Both the position numbers and the translations under genes were made by a program. Below the pieces are notes generated by a model that had not been told where the DNA came from, made no database searches, and saw only the letters and a program-made list of their open reading frames with translations. A stretch of DNA of 14,935 nucleotides from Cycloclasticus sp. (lineage in GTDB: Bacteria; Pseudomonadota; Gammaproteobacteria; Methylococcales; Cycloclasticaceae): contig JAGPVU010000004.1 in the NCBI GenBank assembly GCA_018066825.1, positions 1-14,935 on the forward strand, given 5' to 3'. How positions within the stretch are numbered: the stretch's first letter is position 1; the number at the start of each line of letters is the position of its first letter. This document shows positions 7,175 to 14,791 of this stretch, in pieces.

Positions 7175-8813
7175 TCAAAGAACTTTACTTTTTGCGGCCC
7201 TCGCTTTCGTCTCAATACTTATTTGGCAAGCATGGCAAAAAGATTATGTTATTCCACAAGCACCGCTGTCAGCCGAGCAACAACAAAAAGAAAGCACGTT
7301 AAAGGGTGTTGTACCAAACAGTCCGGCAGCAGGGGGCCTATCAACTAATACAGCGAACGATATAAACGGCAGCGCGCTTGCGGCTAAAGGTGAGATTATA
7401 AGCATCAAAACCGATGTGTATGACTTAGAAATAAACACCTTAGGTGGTGGAATTAGTCAAATGCAATTAAGTCAGTACCCAGAAGAAAAAGGCAAAAAAA
7501 GAGTTATTCAACTTTTAAACGGTCAAATGCCGAAGATTTTTGTGGTGGAATCCGGCTTGATTTCAGACGGCGCAGAAAGCCCTAATCACCATGCTTTATG
7601 GCGAGCAGAAAAAAAGCACTACACCTTAACAGCAGATGAAATAAAAGTACCGTTAATATGGGAAAACGAGCAAGGGATTAAGGTCATAAAAACCTATGTC
7701 TTTAGTAGAGGAAGTTACAAAGTTGATGTTGAAACACGCATTGTCAATAATACAAAGAAAGACTGGTCTGCACGTGAATACCTGCAACTTAAACGTAATA
7801 ATTACACAGAAAAAAAGGCCAACTCGTTTATTTACACCTATACCGGTGGGGTTTTATACACACAAGACGATAAGTATCAAAAAATTGACTTTGATGACAT
7901 GCAGGACGAAAACCTAAGTCGTGATGCTACGGGTGGCTGGTTAGCGATGATCCAGCATTATTTTGGTGCCGCCTGGATTCCTGAAAAACAAAATCAATAT
8001 CATTATTACACCAAGGCGCTAGACGGTGGTTTATTTGTTATCGGCGCGTTCTCACCTAAGAAAACAGTAGCGCCAGGCGAAACAAAAACCATCTCCGCGA
8101 CATTGTTTGCTGGACCTAAAATACAAGAGCAATTAGAAAAAACGGCGGAAGGTTTAATATTAATGGTCGATTACGGCAAGCTGACTATTATTGCTGAACC
8201 GATTTATTGGTTATTAAGTTTCTTTTATACGTTTGTTGGCAACTGGGGTGTTGCGATTATTCTAGTGACCTTAACAATCAAAGCGTTGTTTTATAAACTA
8301 TCAGAAAAAAGCTATCGCTCAATGGCGCACATGAAATTAGTGCAGCCAAGAATTGTGGCGTTAAAAGAGCGTTATGGCGACGATAAGCAAAAGCTAAATC
8401 AAGCGATGATGGAGCTGTATAAAACCGAAAAAATCAACCCACTGGGCGGCTGTTTTCCCATTTTGATACAAATCCCTGTGTTTATCGCATTGTATTGGGT
8501 GTTGCTAGAGAGTGTCGATATGCGGCAAGCACCCTTTATGTTGTGGATGGATAATTTGTCGGCCCCAGACCCGTATTTTATCTTGCCGGTTGTTTATGGC
8601 ATTACCATGTTTTTACAGCAACGCTTAAACCCCGCGCCGGTAGACCCGATGCAAAAGAAGATGATGCAGATGTTGCCTATTATGTTTACCGGTTTTTTTG
8701 CCTTCTTCCCATCAGGGCTTGTTTTATACTGGATAGTTAATAACGTACTGACGATTATTCAACAAACCTTCATCATGAAAAAAATTGAGTCGGCCGCAAA
8801 AAAACAAGCATAA
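7167..8813 (+). CDS. yidC: Membrane protein insertase YidC
   Basis: Inner-membrane insertase that works alone or with SecYEG to insert and fold membrane proteins. The 548-aa product matches the Gram-negative form. It has an N-terminal transmembrane anchor (about 7-23), the large periplasmic P1 domain (about 50-340), and five C-terminal transmembrane segments from about 345. The cytoplasmic hairpin contains ERYGDDKQKLNQAMMELY and KINPLGGCFPILIQIPVF, and the C-terminal helices contain FFPSGLVLYWIVNN. The positive charge in the hydrophilic groove is Lys372 rather than the Arg of E. coli (Arg366); Lys is also used in Pseudomonas-type YidC. The ATG start overlaps the yidD stop by 8 nt, and mnmE begins 4 nt after yidC ends. 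Confidence 0.98.
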   Translation: MDNQRTLLFAALAFVSILIWQAWQKDYVIPQAPLSAEQQQKESTLKGVVPNSPAAGGLSTNTANDINGSALAAKGEIISIKTDVYDLEINTLGGGISQMQLSQYPEEKGKKRVIQLLNGQMPKIFVVESGLISDGAESPNHHALWRAEKKHYTLTADEIKVPLIWENEQGIKVIKTYVFSRGSYKVDVETRIVNNTKKDWSAREYLQLKRNNYTEKKANSFIYTYTGGVLYTQDDKYQKIDFDDMQDENLSRDATGGWLAMIQHYFGAAWIPEKQNQYHYYTKALDGGLFVIGAFSPKKTVAPGETKTISATLFAGPKIQEQLEKTAEGLILMVDYGKLTIIAEPIYWLLSFFYTFVGNWGVAIILVTLTIKALFYKLSEKSYRSMAHMKLVQPRIVALKERYGDDKQKLNQAMMELYKTEKINPLGGCFPILIQIPVFIALYWVLLESVDMRQAPFMLWMDNLSAPDPYFILPVVYGITMFLQQRLNPAPVDPMQKKMMQMLPIMFTGFFAFFPSGLVLYWIVNNVLTIIQQTFIMKKIESAAKKQA

Positions 8814-8817
8814 AGAC

Positions 8818-10170
8818 ATGTCAAACGAAACCGATACGATCGCGGCTATTGCAACAGCAAGCGGTCGTGGGGGAATCGGTATTATTCGCGTTAGCGGCGC
8901 AAAAACCAGGCAGATAGCAAGAGCAATAATTGGCACACAGTTAGACCCTAGAAAAGCCTACCACAAGCCGTTTAAGGCGCAAGACGGATCGACTATAGAT
9001 ACGGGCTTAGCGCTGTACTTTCAATCCCCGGCGTCATATACCGGCGAAGATACCTTAGAGCTTCAAGGCCACGGTGGCCCCGTTGTAATGGATATGTTGT
9101 TAAGGCGAACGGTTGAATTAGGCGCACGTTTAGCTAGAGCGGGAGAGTTTACCGAACGAGCATTTTTAAACGAAAAACTAGACTTAACTCAAGCAGAAGC
9201 CGTCGCTGACGTTATTGATGCCGGAACCGAGCAAGCGGTTAAGTCAGCCCAGCGCTCCCTGCAAGGCGAATTTTCCTCGCACATTAACACCCTACAAGAA
9301 GCTATTACGCAGATTCGATTATATGTAGAGTCTGCGATCGACTTTAGTGATGAAGACATTGATTTTTTAGCCAGCGATGAGCTAGCAAAAAAACAGCAAC
9401 GTGTGCAGCAGTTGTTTTTGCAAATACAGCGGGTAGCAAAGCAAGGTAGCCTACTACGTGAAGGCATAACGGTTGTTCTAGCCGGTAGCCCAAACGCCGG
9501 TAAATCCAGTTTACTGAACGCACTAACAGAAAGAGACACCGCAATCGTCACAAACGTACCCGGCACGACCAGAGACACCTTAAAAGAACAGATTCAACTA
9601 GACGGCATGCCCTTGCATATTATCGACACCGCAGGGTTGAGAGAAACGGTGGATGTCGTTGAACAAGAAGGAGTAAAGCGAGCCCATAAAGCGATCCAAA
9701 GCGCTGACCGCGTGCTTTTAGTGATAGACGACAGAGAACGAGAAACGGTTTCTTTAGAACAGCGATTAATCGACATACCAAAGACAATTCCTGTGACCGT
9801 GGTGTTTAATAAAATTGATTTAACAGGGGCCCCTGCGGGCCTTTTTAGCGACCGCGATGTACCAGAAATAAACCTGTCTATAAAAAACGCGACAGGCTTA
9901 GATGCATTAAGGAATCACCTCAAGCAAATCGTTGGTTTTGAGGCCGGCGATCAAGGTGTTTTTATGGCCCGAAGGCGGCATTTAGACGCCCTCAAACGAG
10001 CCGATACCCTCTATACCGAAGGGACGCGGCAATTTATCGAACACCAGGCGGGCGAGTTATTTGCTGAAGACTTAAGGCAAGTACAAAACGCCTTATCAGA
10101 GATCACTGGCAGCATGAGCGCTGATGACTTATTAGGGGAGATTTTTTCCTCGTTTTGCATCGGTAAATAA
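8818..10170 (+). CDS. mnmE: tRNA uridine-5-carboxymethylaminomethyl modification GTPase MnmE
   Basis: Potassium-dependent GTPase that, with MnmG, adds the (carboxymethyl)aminomethyl group at wobble U34 of certain tRNAs. The start ATG at 8818 gives 450 aa (E. coli 454) and begins MSNETDTIAAIATASGRGG, exactly where the family begins. The N-terminal folate-binding domain is followed by a helical domain interrupted by the G domain: G1 SPNAGKSS (about 224-231), G2 NVPGTTRDT, G3 DTAGLRE and G4 NKID (331-334). The C-terminus SSFCIGK carries the conserved Cys447. It lies 4 nt after yidC and is probably in the same operon. In many gammaproteobacteria mnmG follows nearby; here a convergent gene ends 5 nt after mnmE. 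Confidence 0.97.
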   Translation: MSNETDTIAAIATASGRGGIGIIRVSGAKTRQIARAIIGTQLDPRKAYHKPFKAQDGSTIDTGLALYFQSPASYTGEDTLELQGHGGPVVMDMLLRRTVELGARLARAGEFTERAFLNEKLDLTQAEAVADVIDAGTEQAVKSAQRSLQGEFSSHINTLQEAITQIRLYVESAIDFSDEDIDFLASDELAKKQQRVQQLFLQIQRVAKQGSLLREGITVVLAGSPNAGKSSLLNALTERDTAIVTNVPGTTRDTLKEQIQLDGMPLHIIDTAGLRETVDVVEQEGVKRAHKAIQSADRVLLVIDDRERETVSLEQRLIDIPKTIPVTVVFNKIDLTGAPAGLFSDRDVPEINLSIKNATGLDALRNHLKQIVGFEAGDQGVFMARRRHLDALKRADTLYTEGTRQFIEHQAGELFAEDLRQVQNALSEITGSMSADDLLGEIFSSFCIGK

Positions 10171-10175
10171 GCCGC

Positions 10176-12122
10176 TTAAAAACGGAAAGAGCGGATTAGC
10201 GCAAGCAGTTTTCGAACATCGGTTTTAGCATAGCGGCTAAGCAAATATTGCTGCCTTATTTGTTGTAGGGCGAGCGCTAAATCGGGCTTAAGTGCAGCAA
10301 TTCGGGTGAAGTAATGTAACGAGGTCTCGGCGGGTTTTTTATATGTAAAACGCCGTCCCAGTTTTTTACAAAAGGCTAAATAAGCCGCTTGGCTCGGGTC
10401 CACTTTACGAACGCCTAAACGGTATAAAAATAGCGTAACCATTAATATAAGCCCCCCACTTAAGACAGCGAGCCAAAGCACCATTTGTTCCCAACCATCA
10501 ATACCTAATGATGACAAAAAGTCGCGTTGCACCTCGGGACCATAGGCTAAAAAACCGCTTTCCCAATAATAATCAATCGCCTGCAACAAAGAAGTAAATT
10601 GTAGGGCCCAGTTGGAAAAACCTTCGCTAGGCTCGATTAAAAAACGCACTTCCCCTCCTAACCGTTGGTTATTAAAATCAATACTGTGTTGGATTCTATT
10701 CGGTGCAATCGCCGCAGTAGGGTCAAACCGAACCCAACCACGACCAGCTAACCACGCTTCTACCCAAACATGCGCGTCAGCTTGGCGAACCTCCCAAAAT
10801 TCCCCCACGGGGTTATACACACCACCTTGATAACCCGCGACCAAGCGCGTGGGGATATTGGCCGCGCGTAAAACCACGGCAAAGCTGGTGGCGTAATGGC
10901 CACAAAAACCCCGTTTAGTGCTAAATAGAAAATCCGCAACCGGGTCTACACCCAAACGCGGTGGGGTTAAGGTGTAATAAAAATCTTCTTGATTAAAATG
11001 CGCCAAACCTTTGTTAATAACGGCGATATCACTGTCGGCGTCAACTTGCCAACGCGCGGCCAATTGATAAACCCGTTGGTCAGTATTTTGTGGCAAGGCC
11101 AAGGCGCGAAGACGGTCTTTATCAGTAAGTATTTCCGGTGCGGCTTGTGTGTTCGAGAGCAAATCAAAAGACCGTGTTCGCCGTAGCTTGTCTTTTAATA
11201 ACAACTGATTATCCTGCGTTAAGCGCACCTGGTCAGGCGAAGCAATAGGCGTATCTAGGCTGTACAACCAGCGTTGATGGTGTGCCTCAAGCACGAGGCT
11301 ATAACGATAAAGAGTATTGACGGGTGATAGATCATTAGCCGTCTCCCTGCGGGTGGCGTTTAAAGAAACAGTCCATTGCTGCCCGTCAGTCTGCCAAAAA
11401 ACAGGGCCGCGCCAATACAGTTCGTTAAATGCTGGAGAAGCGTCGTTAAATCGCACCCTAAAGGCCGTTTCGTTAGACAGAGCAAGGTGGGATATTTGAC
11501 CGGGGTTAATGCTATCGGAAATACCGCTTACTGCGTTACTAGCATCTTTTGGCATGGCCCAGAGCGGGCCAATCATGCGAGGGAAAAGCAAAAAACCAAT
11601 TAACATCAAAGGGATTGCTAATAAGCCAATCTGCGTAGCAAAACCTGCGACGACAGCAGGCCGTATGGCCGTCGAGCTACTGGCATTAACAACCAATGCA
11701 CAGAGCAACAGAAAGAACAAACACAGGCCATACAAGGCCAAGGCAATGGTTTGTTCAAAAAGAAAAGGTGTTATCAGCACAAAAAAACTAACAAAAATGA
11801 CCGCTAAAACATCACGCTGACGTCGGCACTCCAATAGTTTTAAGCCGAGCAATACCAATAAAAAACTACTACTTGCCTCTCGGCCCAACGACATCCCGTG
11901 TAGTTTTAGCACTAAAAAAGCCAGCAACAAAGATAATGGCAACAAAACCCATGTACTAGGGGAAAAACGATTAAAAAAATGCACGAAGGCAGACCAAGCA
12001 ATTAACGCCAAACTAATAACAATAAAAAGGGGGTTAAGCGTACCAATATGCGGTAAAACCAACAGGCTTGCGATACCCAGCAATAACCTCATTAAGGTAA
12101 TATTTAAGCGGCTTTTAAGCAT
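10176..12122 (-). CDS. tgpA: TgpA-type membrane transglutaminase-like protein (DUF3488)
   Basis: Inner-membrane protein with a periplasmic transglutaminase-like domain; Pseudomonas aeruginosa TgpA is the named relative. Substrate here is unknown. The 648-aa product starts with about six transmembrane segments (residues 5-200, DUF3488). The papain-like transglutaminase core follows, with a complete triad: Cys407 in GFCGHYATSF, His451 in ADAHVWVEAW and Asp467 in RFDPTAAI. Then comes one transmembrane segment (about 545-570, VLWLAVLSGGLILMVTLFLY) and a cytoplasmic tail of DUF4129 type. The ATG start overlaps the end of the DUF58 gene by 8 nt, so the two are translated as a pair. It is convergent with mnmE, 5 nt apart. 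Confidence 0.9.
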   Translation of the reverse strand: MLKSRLNITLMRLLLGIASLLVLPHIGTLNPLFIVISLALIAWSAFVHFFNRFSPSTWVLLPLSLLLAFLVLKLHGMSLGREASSSFLLVLLGLKLLECRRQRDVLAVIFVSFFVLITPFLFEQTIALALYGLCLFFLLLCALVVNASSSTAIRPAVVAGFATQIGLLAIPLMLIGFLLFPRMIGPLWAMPKDASNAVSGISDSINPGQISHLALSNETAFRVRFNDASPAFNELYWRGPVFWQTDGQQWTVSLNATRRETANDLSPVNTLYRYSLVLEAHHQRWLYSLDTPIASPDQVRLTQDNQLLLKDKLRRTRSFDLLSNTQAAPEILTDKDRLRALALPQNTDQRVYQLAARWQVDADSDIAVINKGLAHFNQEDFYYTLTPPRLGVDPVADFLFSTKRGFCGHYATSFAVVLRAANIPTRLVAGYQGGVYNPVGEFWEVRQADAHVWVEAWLAGRGWVRFDPTAAIAPNRIQHSIDFNNQRLGGEVRFLIEPSEGFSNWALQFTSLLQAIDYYWESGFLAYGPEVQRDFLSSLGIDGWEQMVLWLAVLSGGLILMVTLFLYRLGVRKVDPSQAAYLAFCKKLGRRFTYKKPAETSLHYFTRIAALKPDLALALQQIRQQYLLSRYAKTDVRKLLALIRSFRF

Positions 12123-13086
12123 CAGCGGGGAGATTAAACAGCGCTAAGGTTTGTAGACAGTGTTGCAGGTGCGCGTCACCGTTAGCGGGAGGTATTAGCT
12201 TAGAAGGCAACCTTAAGCCGTACCTCAGTTGGGCTTTCTCTGCCGTTAAGGCCCATTGACATAACTCGGATAGTTTGGCTTCAGTATTGGCGCTTGAGCA
12301 GGCATGCCAATCAAGCCAAACTTGAGCGCTTTGTTGGCTAGAAAACTGTTTGCTAAACAAACCTTTTTCAGCCGCCCAAGCTTTCCAGTTTATTTGCCGG
12401 TAAGGGTCGCCGGGCTGGTAGGTTTTAAAGCCACTAAAATCATCGGCACCGGTTGATGGACTGGTGATTGAGCTGTTAGTGAGAGCAGCAGGCAGGCTAG
12501 GTATGGTTTGATTAAATGAAAGAGGCCGAGGGTACACTAAAAGTTTTTGTGCAAACAATAACGGTGACCAGGCTCTAAACACGGCAAACGGAAAAACGCT
12601 AGACAAGGTGAGTGTATTGGGCGAATACCAGCCCCGTTGGGACGGTAAAACGGGCAAATTAATCGGGTAACTTTGATGCGGCTTTAGGTGAGCAATACTC
12701 AGTTGTTGGCCATCAATAGTCGCCACTATGCCCCAGCGGTCGCGTCCTTCTGTCTCTTTAACAATGAAAGAGGCGCTAGTATTTTGGCCCAAAAAGCACG
12801 GTGCGCATTTAAGGCCGTGTACTTCAATTCCAGATAAGTTACGAAAGCTAAAAAATGTAGAAACTTGTGTCGCAGAGGCCAACAGGAAAGTAAAAACAAA
12901 CCCCATGCTGTTGCTGTAGTTGATGGAGGCAACCAGCATAAACACAATCACCGCAGCAAGGGTCAAGCCGGCGCGGTTGGGTAAAATGTAAACTCGACGA
13001 AGGTTGAGCACAACAAAGGACTTTTGGGTTGGGGAGCCCTGCTTGAAGCGCTTTAAAGAAAATCGTTCTGCAAGAGTTTGAGGCAT
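12115..13086 (-). CDS. DUF58 domain-containing membrane protein
   Basis: Member of the DUF58 family, commonly found beside TgpA-type transglutaminases and MoxR ATPases; the biochemical role is not established. The 323-aa product has two adjacent N-terminal transmembrane segments (about 35-85, after YILPNRAG) and a beta-rich middle. The C-terminal signature is GADDFSGFKTYQPGDPYRQI then NWKAWAAEKGLFSKQF, typical of DUF58 with its G-D-x-x-R-x-I-x-W motif. It overlaps tgpA by 8 nt. The MoxR AAA+ gene that usually precedes DUF58 is missing upstream; instead a terminator and a glutathione S-transferase gene lie there. The promoter must be in 13087-13138, where no strong consensus was seen. Confidence 0.85.
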   Translation of the reverse strand: MPQTLAERFSLKRFKQGSPTQKSFVVLNLRRVYILPNRAGLTLAAVIVFMLVASINYSNSMGFVFTFLLASATQVSTFFSFRNLSGIEVHGLKCAPCFLGQNTSASFIVKETEGRDRWGIVATIDGQQLSIAHLKPHQSYPINLPVLPSQRGWYSPNTLTLSSVFPFAVFRAWSPLLFAQKLLVYPRPLSFNQTIPSLPAALTNSSITSPSTGADDFSGFKTYQPGDPYRQINWKAWAAEKGLFSKQFSSQQSAQVWLDWHACSSANTEAKLSELCQWALTAEKAQLRYGLRLPSKLIPPANGDAHLQHCLQTLALFNLPADA

Positions 13087-13138
13087 ACAATCGCTGCGAA
13101 TGAATAGGGAGCCACTGTAGCACTAGTATCGAAAAAAC

Positions 13139-13162
13139 AAAAAGCCGCAACAGCGGCTTTTT
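13139..13162 (-). terminator. Rho-independent terminator after the glutathione S-transferase gene
   Basis: Perfect inverted repeat with arms AAAAAGCCGC and GCGGCTTTTT and an AACA loop. On the minus strand it reads as a GC-rich stem followed by a T-run, placed 22 nt after the GST stop. It separates GST from the DUF58-tgpA pair. Its symmetric A/T flanks could stop transcription from either side. Confidence 0.9.
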
Positions 13163-13183
13163 GTCGTCAGCAGACCGAGTTAC

Positions 13184-13792
13184 TTACATCGGTGGTGCAG
13201 AAGCAGTGATGCTGGCACGCTCTTCCATGCTTTTTTTCCATGCGCTAACCGCCGGATAAGCGGTTAACAAAGACGCTTCTGGCGTCATTCCAAGTAAGGC
13301 CAAAATAGGGTATAAAACAAAATCTGCCAGAGAGATTTGATCACCCGCCAGGTAGGGGGCGGTGCTTAAGCTGGCTTCAAACAAGGCGAGCTGTTCTTTG
13401 GTTTTGGGGATAGCCGCATCAAGAGTCGCTTGATCCATAGGCCGTATTTCAAAGCGAAATAAAACAATTTCGTGCACCATGGTGGAAAAAACGTAAGCGT
13501 TGATATAACTGATCCACTGGTTCATGATCGCGCGCTTTTTCGCATCCGCTGGCTGTAACGCGGGGCCAGTAAAAGCCTCGTCGATGTACTTAATCATCGC
13601 GAGTGACTCAAATAACATAAAGTCGCCGTGACTAAATGCCGGTACTTTGCCTGTCGGGCTAACAGCGCGCATTTCATCTGTATTGGGTGCGTAAGGCTGC
13701 TGTTCAAAATCAACCCCCTTTTCAATAAGCACCATATGTACCGTTCTAACGTAAGTGCTCAGGGGAAAACCGTATAAGGTGACATCGCTCAT
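13184..13792 (-). CDS. Glutathione S-transferase family protein
   Basis: Soluble enzyme family that conjugates glutathione to electrophiles, or uses it as cofactor. The 202-aa product is of usual length. The N-terminal thioredoxin-fold domain (about 1-80) has YGFPLSTYVRTV with Ser12 as likely catalytic hydroxyl residue, the cis-Pro loop GKVPAF and the glutathione-binding FES motif. The C-terminal helical domain (about 88-200) contains YLAGDQISLADFVLYP, the usual helix-capping motif. It is divergent from the dihydrodiol dehydrogenase gene, 89 bp away, so both may be controlled from the shared region. GSTs often accompany aromatic-degradation genes, which fits the neighbours; the substrate cannot be read from sequence. 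Confidence 0.9.
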   Translation of the reverse strand: MSDVTLYGFPLSTYVRTVHMVLIEKGVDFEQQPYAPNTDEMRAVSPTGKVPAFSHGDFMLFESLAMIKYIDEAFTGPALQPADAKKRAIMNQWISYINAYVFSTMVHEIVLFRFEIRPMDQATLDAAIPKTKEQLALFEASLSTAPYLAGDQISLADFVLYPILALLGMTPEASLLTAYPAVSAWKKSMEERASITASAPPM

Positions 13793-13821
13793 TTCATTTA
13801 GCCTATTTTTTAGTTACATTG

Positions 13822-13846
13822 AGCAACAGATAGTAAGCAATAGATA
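13822..13846. repeat. Tandem direct repeat in divergent promoter region
   Basis: AGCAACAGATA (13822-13832) and AGCAATAGATA (13836-13846) match at 10 of 11 positions with a 14-bp period. They lie midway between the GST and dehydrogenase start codons, a place where a regulator could bind. No known regulator motif was recognised, and no regulator gene is in the window. Confidence 0.35.
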
Positions 13847-13881
13847 ACACACTGTAAATAAAATAATATAAGAGAAGACTA

Positions 13882-14664
13882 ATGACACAACGCTTCAAAG
13901 ATAAGGTAGTCCTAGTAACAGGAGCAGCACAAGGGATAGGTAAGGCCTGTGCGCTACGTTTTGCTAAAGAAGGCGGTAAGGTGATGATAGCCGACCGTGC
14001 CGAGCAACAAGCACGTCTAGTGCAACAAGAGATTACCGATGCAGGTGGTGTGGCAGAAGTTTGTATTGTTGATTTAGAAACCAGTGCGGGCGCCAACGAA
14101 TTAATGCAAACAACCGTCGACACCTTTGGCCGTATTGATGTGTCAGTACATAATGTAGGTGGAACAATTTGGGCAAAGCCTTTTTGGGAATACCCCGATG
14201 ATCAAATAGAAAAGGAAATAAATCGCTCTTTATGGCCAACGCTTTGGTGTTGTCGGGCGGTTATCCCGTATATGCGGGAGCAGCAAGCCGGGGCCATCGT
14301 TAATGTCGGCTCGGTGGCAACACGGGGTATAAACCGTGTGCCCTACTCGGCAGCAAAAGGCGGCGTACAAGCGATGACGGTGTGTATGGCGCTGGAATTA
14401 GCAGAGCAAAACATCCGTGTTAATTGCGTAAACCCGGGCGGCGTTGATCAAGGCATAAGAGCAACACCTAGAACAACCGATGCGATGACAACCGTTGATC
14501 AAGCGGGCATGGATGGCGTTGTTCAGCAAACCATGCGCGATACACCGATGAAACGATACGGCACCCCCGACGAACTAGCCGCGGCGATATGCTTTTTAGC
14601 GGCGGATGAGTCGTCATATATTAGCGGAGAAATCCTTAATGTAGCCGGCGGTGGGATAGGCTAA
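13882..14664 (+). CDS. Short-chain dehydrogenase, BenD/XylL-like cis-dihydrodiol carboxylate dehydrogenase
   Basis: NAD(P)-dependent short-chain dehydrogenase likely to oxidise a cis-dihydrodiol made by a ring-hydroxylating dioxygenase. The 260-aa product has the Rossmann motif TGAAQGIG (13-20), HNVGG in place of the usual NNAG, catalytic Ser144, and YSAAK with Tyr155 and Lys159. The stretch VGGTIWAKPFWEY, PTLWCCRAVIPYM and SVATRGINRVPYSAAKGG closely recall BenD/XylL (dihydroxycyclohexadiene carboxylate dehydrogenase), which also decarboxylates its product. The ATG follows an AGAGAAG ribosome-binding site. The next gene starts an oxygenase alpha subunit, in keeping with this role. The exact substrate (benzoate, toluate, cumate or other) is inference. 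Confidence 0.88.
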   Translation: MTQRFKDKVVLVTGAAQGIGKACALRFAKEGGKVMIADRAEQQARLVQQEITDAGGVAEVCIVDLETSAGANELMQTTVDTFGRIDVSVHNVGGTIWAKPFWEYPDDQIEKEINRSLWPTLWCCRAVIPYMREQQAGAIVNVGSVATRGINRVPYSAAKGGVQAMTVCMALELAEQNIRVNCVNPGGVDQGIRATPRTTDAMTTVDQAGMDGVVQQTMRDTPMKRYGTPDELAAAICFLAADESSYISGEILNVAGGGIG

Positions 14665-14677
14665 AATCAACGGCATA

Positions 14678-14700
14678 TTAAGCGTTTTAAAAAGGCTTAA
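14678..14700. repeat. Inverted repeat between dehydrogenase and dioxygenase genes
   Basis: TTAAGC (14678-14683) and GCTTAA (14695-14700) flank an 11-nt loop containing TTTTAAAA. No T-run follows, so it is not a typical terminator. The rest of the 127-bp gap holds a TATACT (14709-14714) that could be a -10 hexamer, without a good -35. Confidence 0.3.
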
Positions 14701-14791
14701 ATGCACGTTATACTTTTTTGTTGTAATATTGCCGGCCACAATGCGCTGCTTATAGCGGCGAAATAAAAAATTTAAAGAAGCAGGAGAAAAC

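Noticed and set aside
8785..8817. Upstream TTG extension of mnmE
   Set aside because: It adds 11 residues that do not match the family and overlaps the yidC end; ATG at 8818 gives the standard N-terminus.
10172..10194. Hairpin between mnmE and tgpA as a bidirectional terminator
   Set aside because: The arms CCGCT and AGCGG are only 5 bp with a 13-nt loop, and no clear T-run follows on either strand.
11509..11820. 103-aa plus-strand open frame opposite tgpA
   Set aside because: It is the complement of the TgpA transmembrane region, with no family resemblance or good ribosome-binding site.
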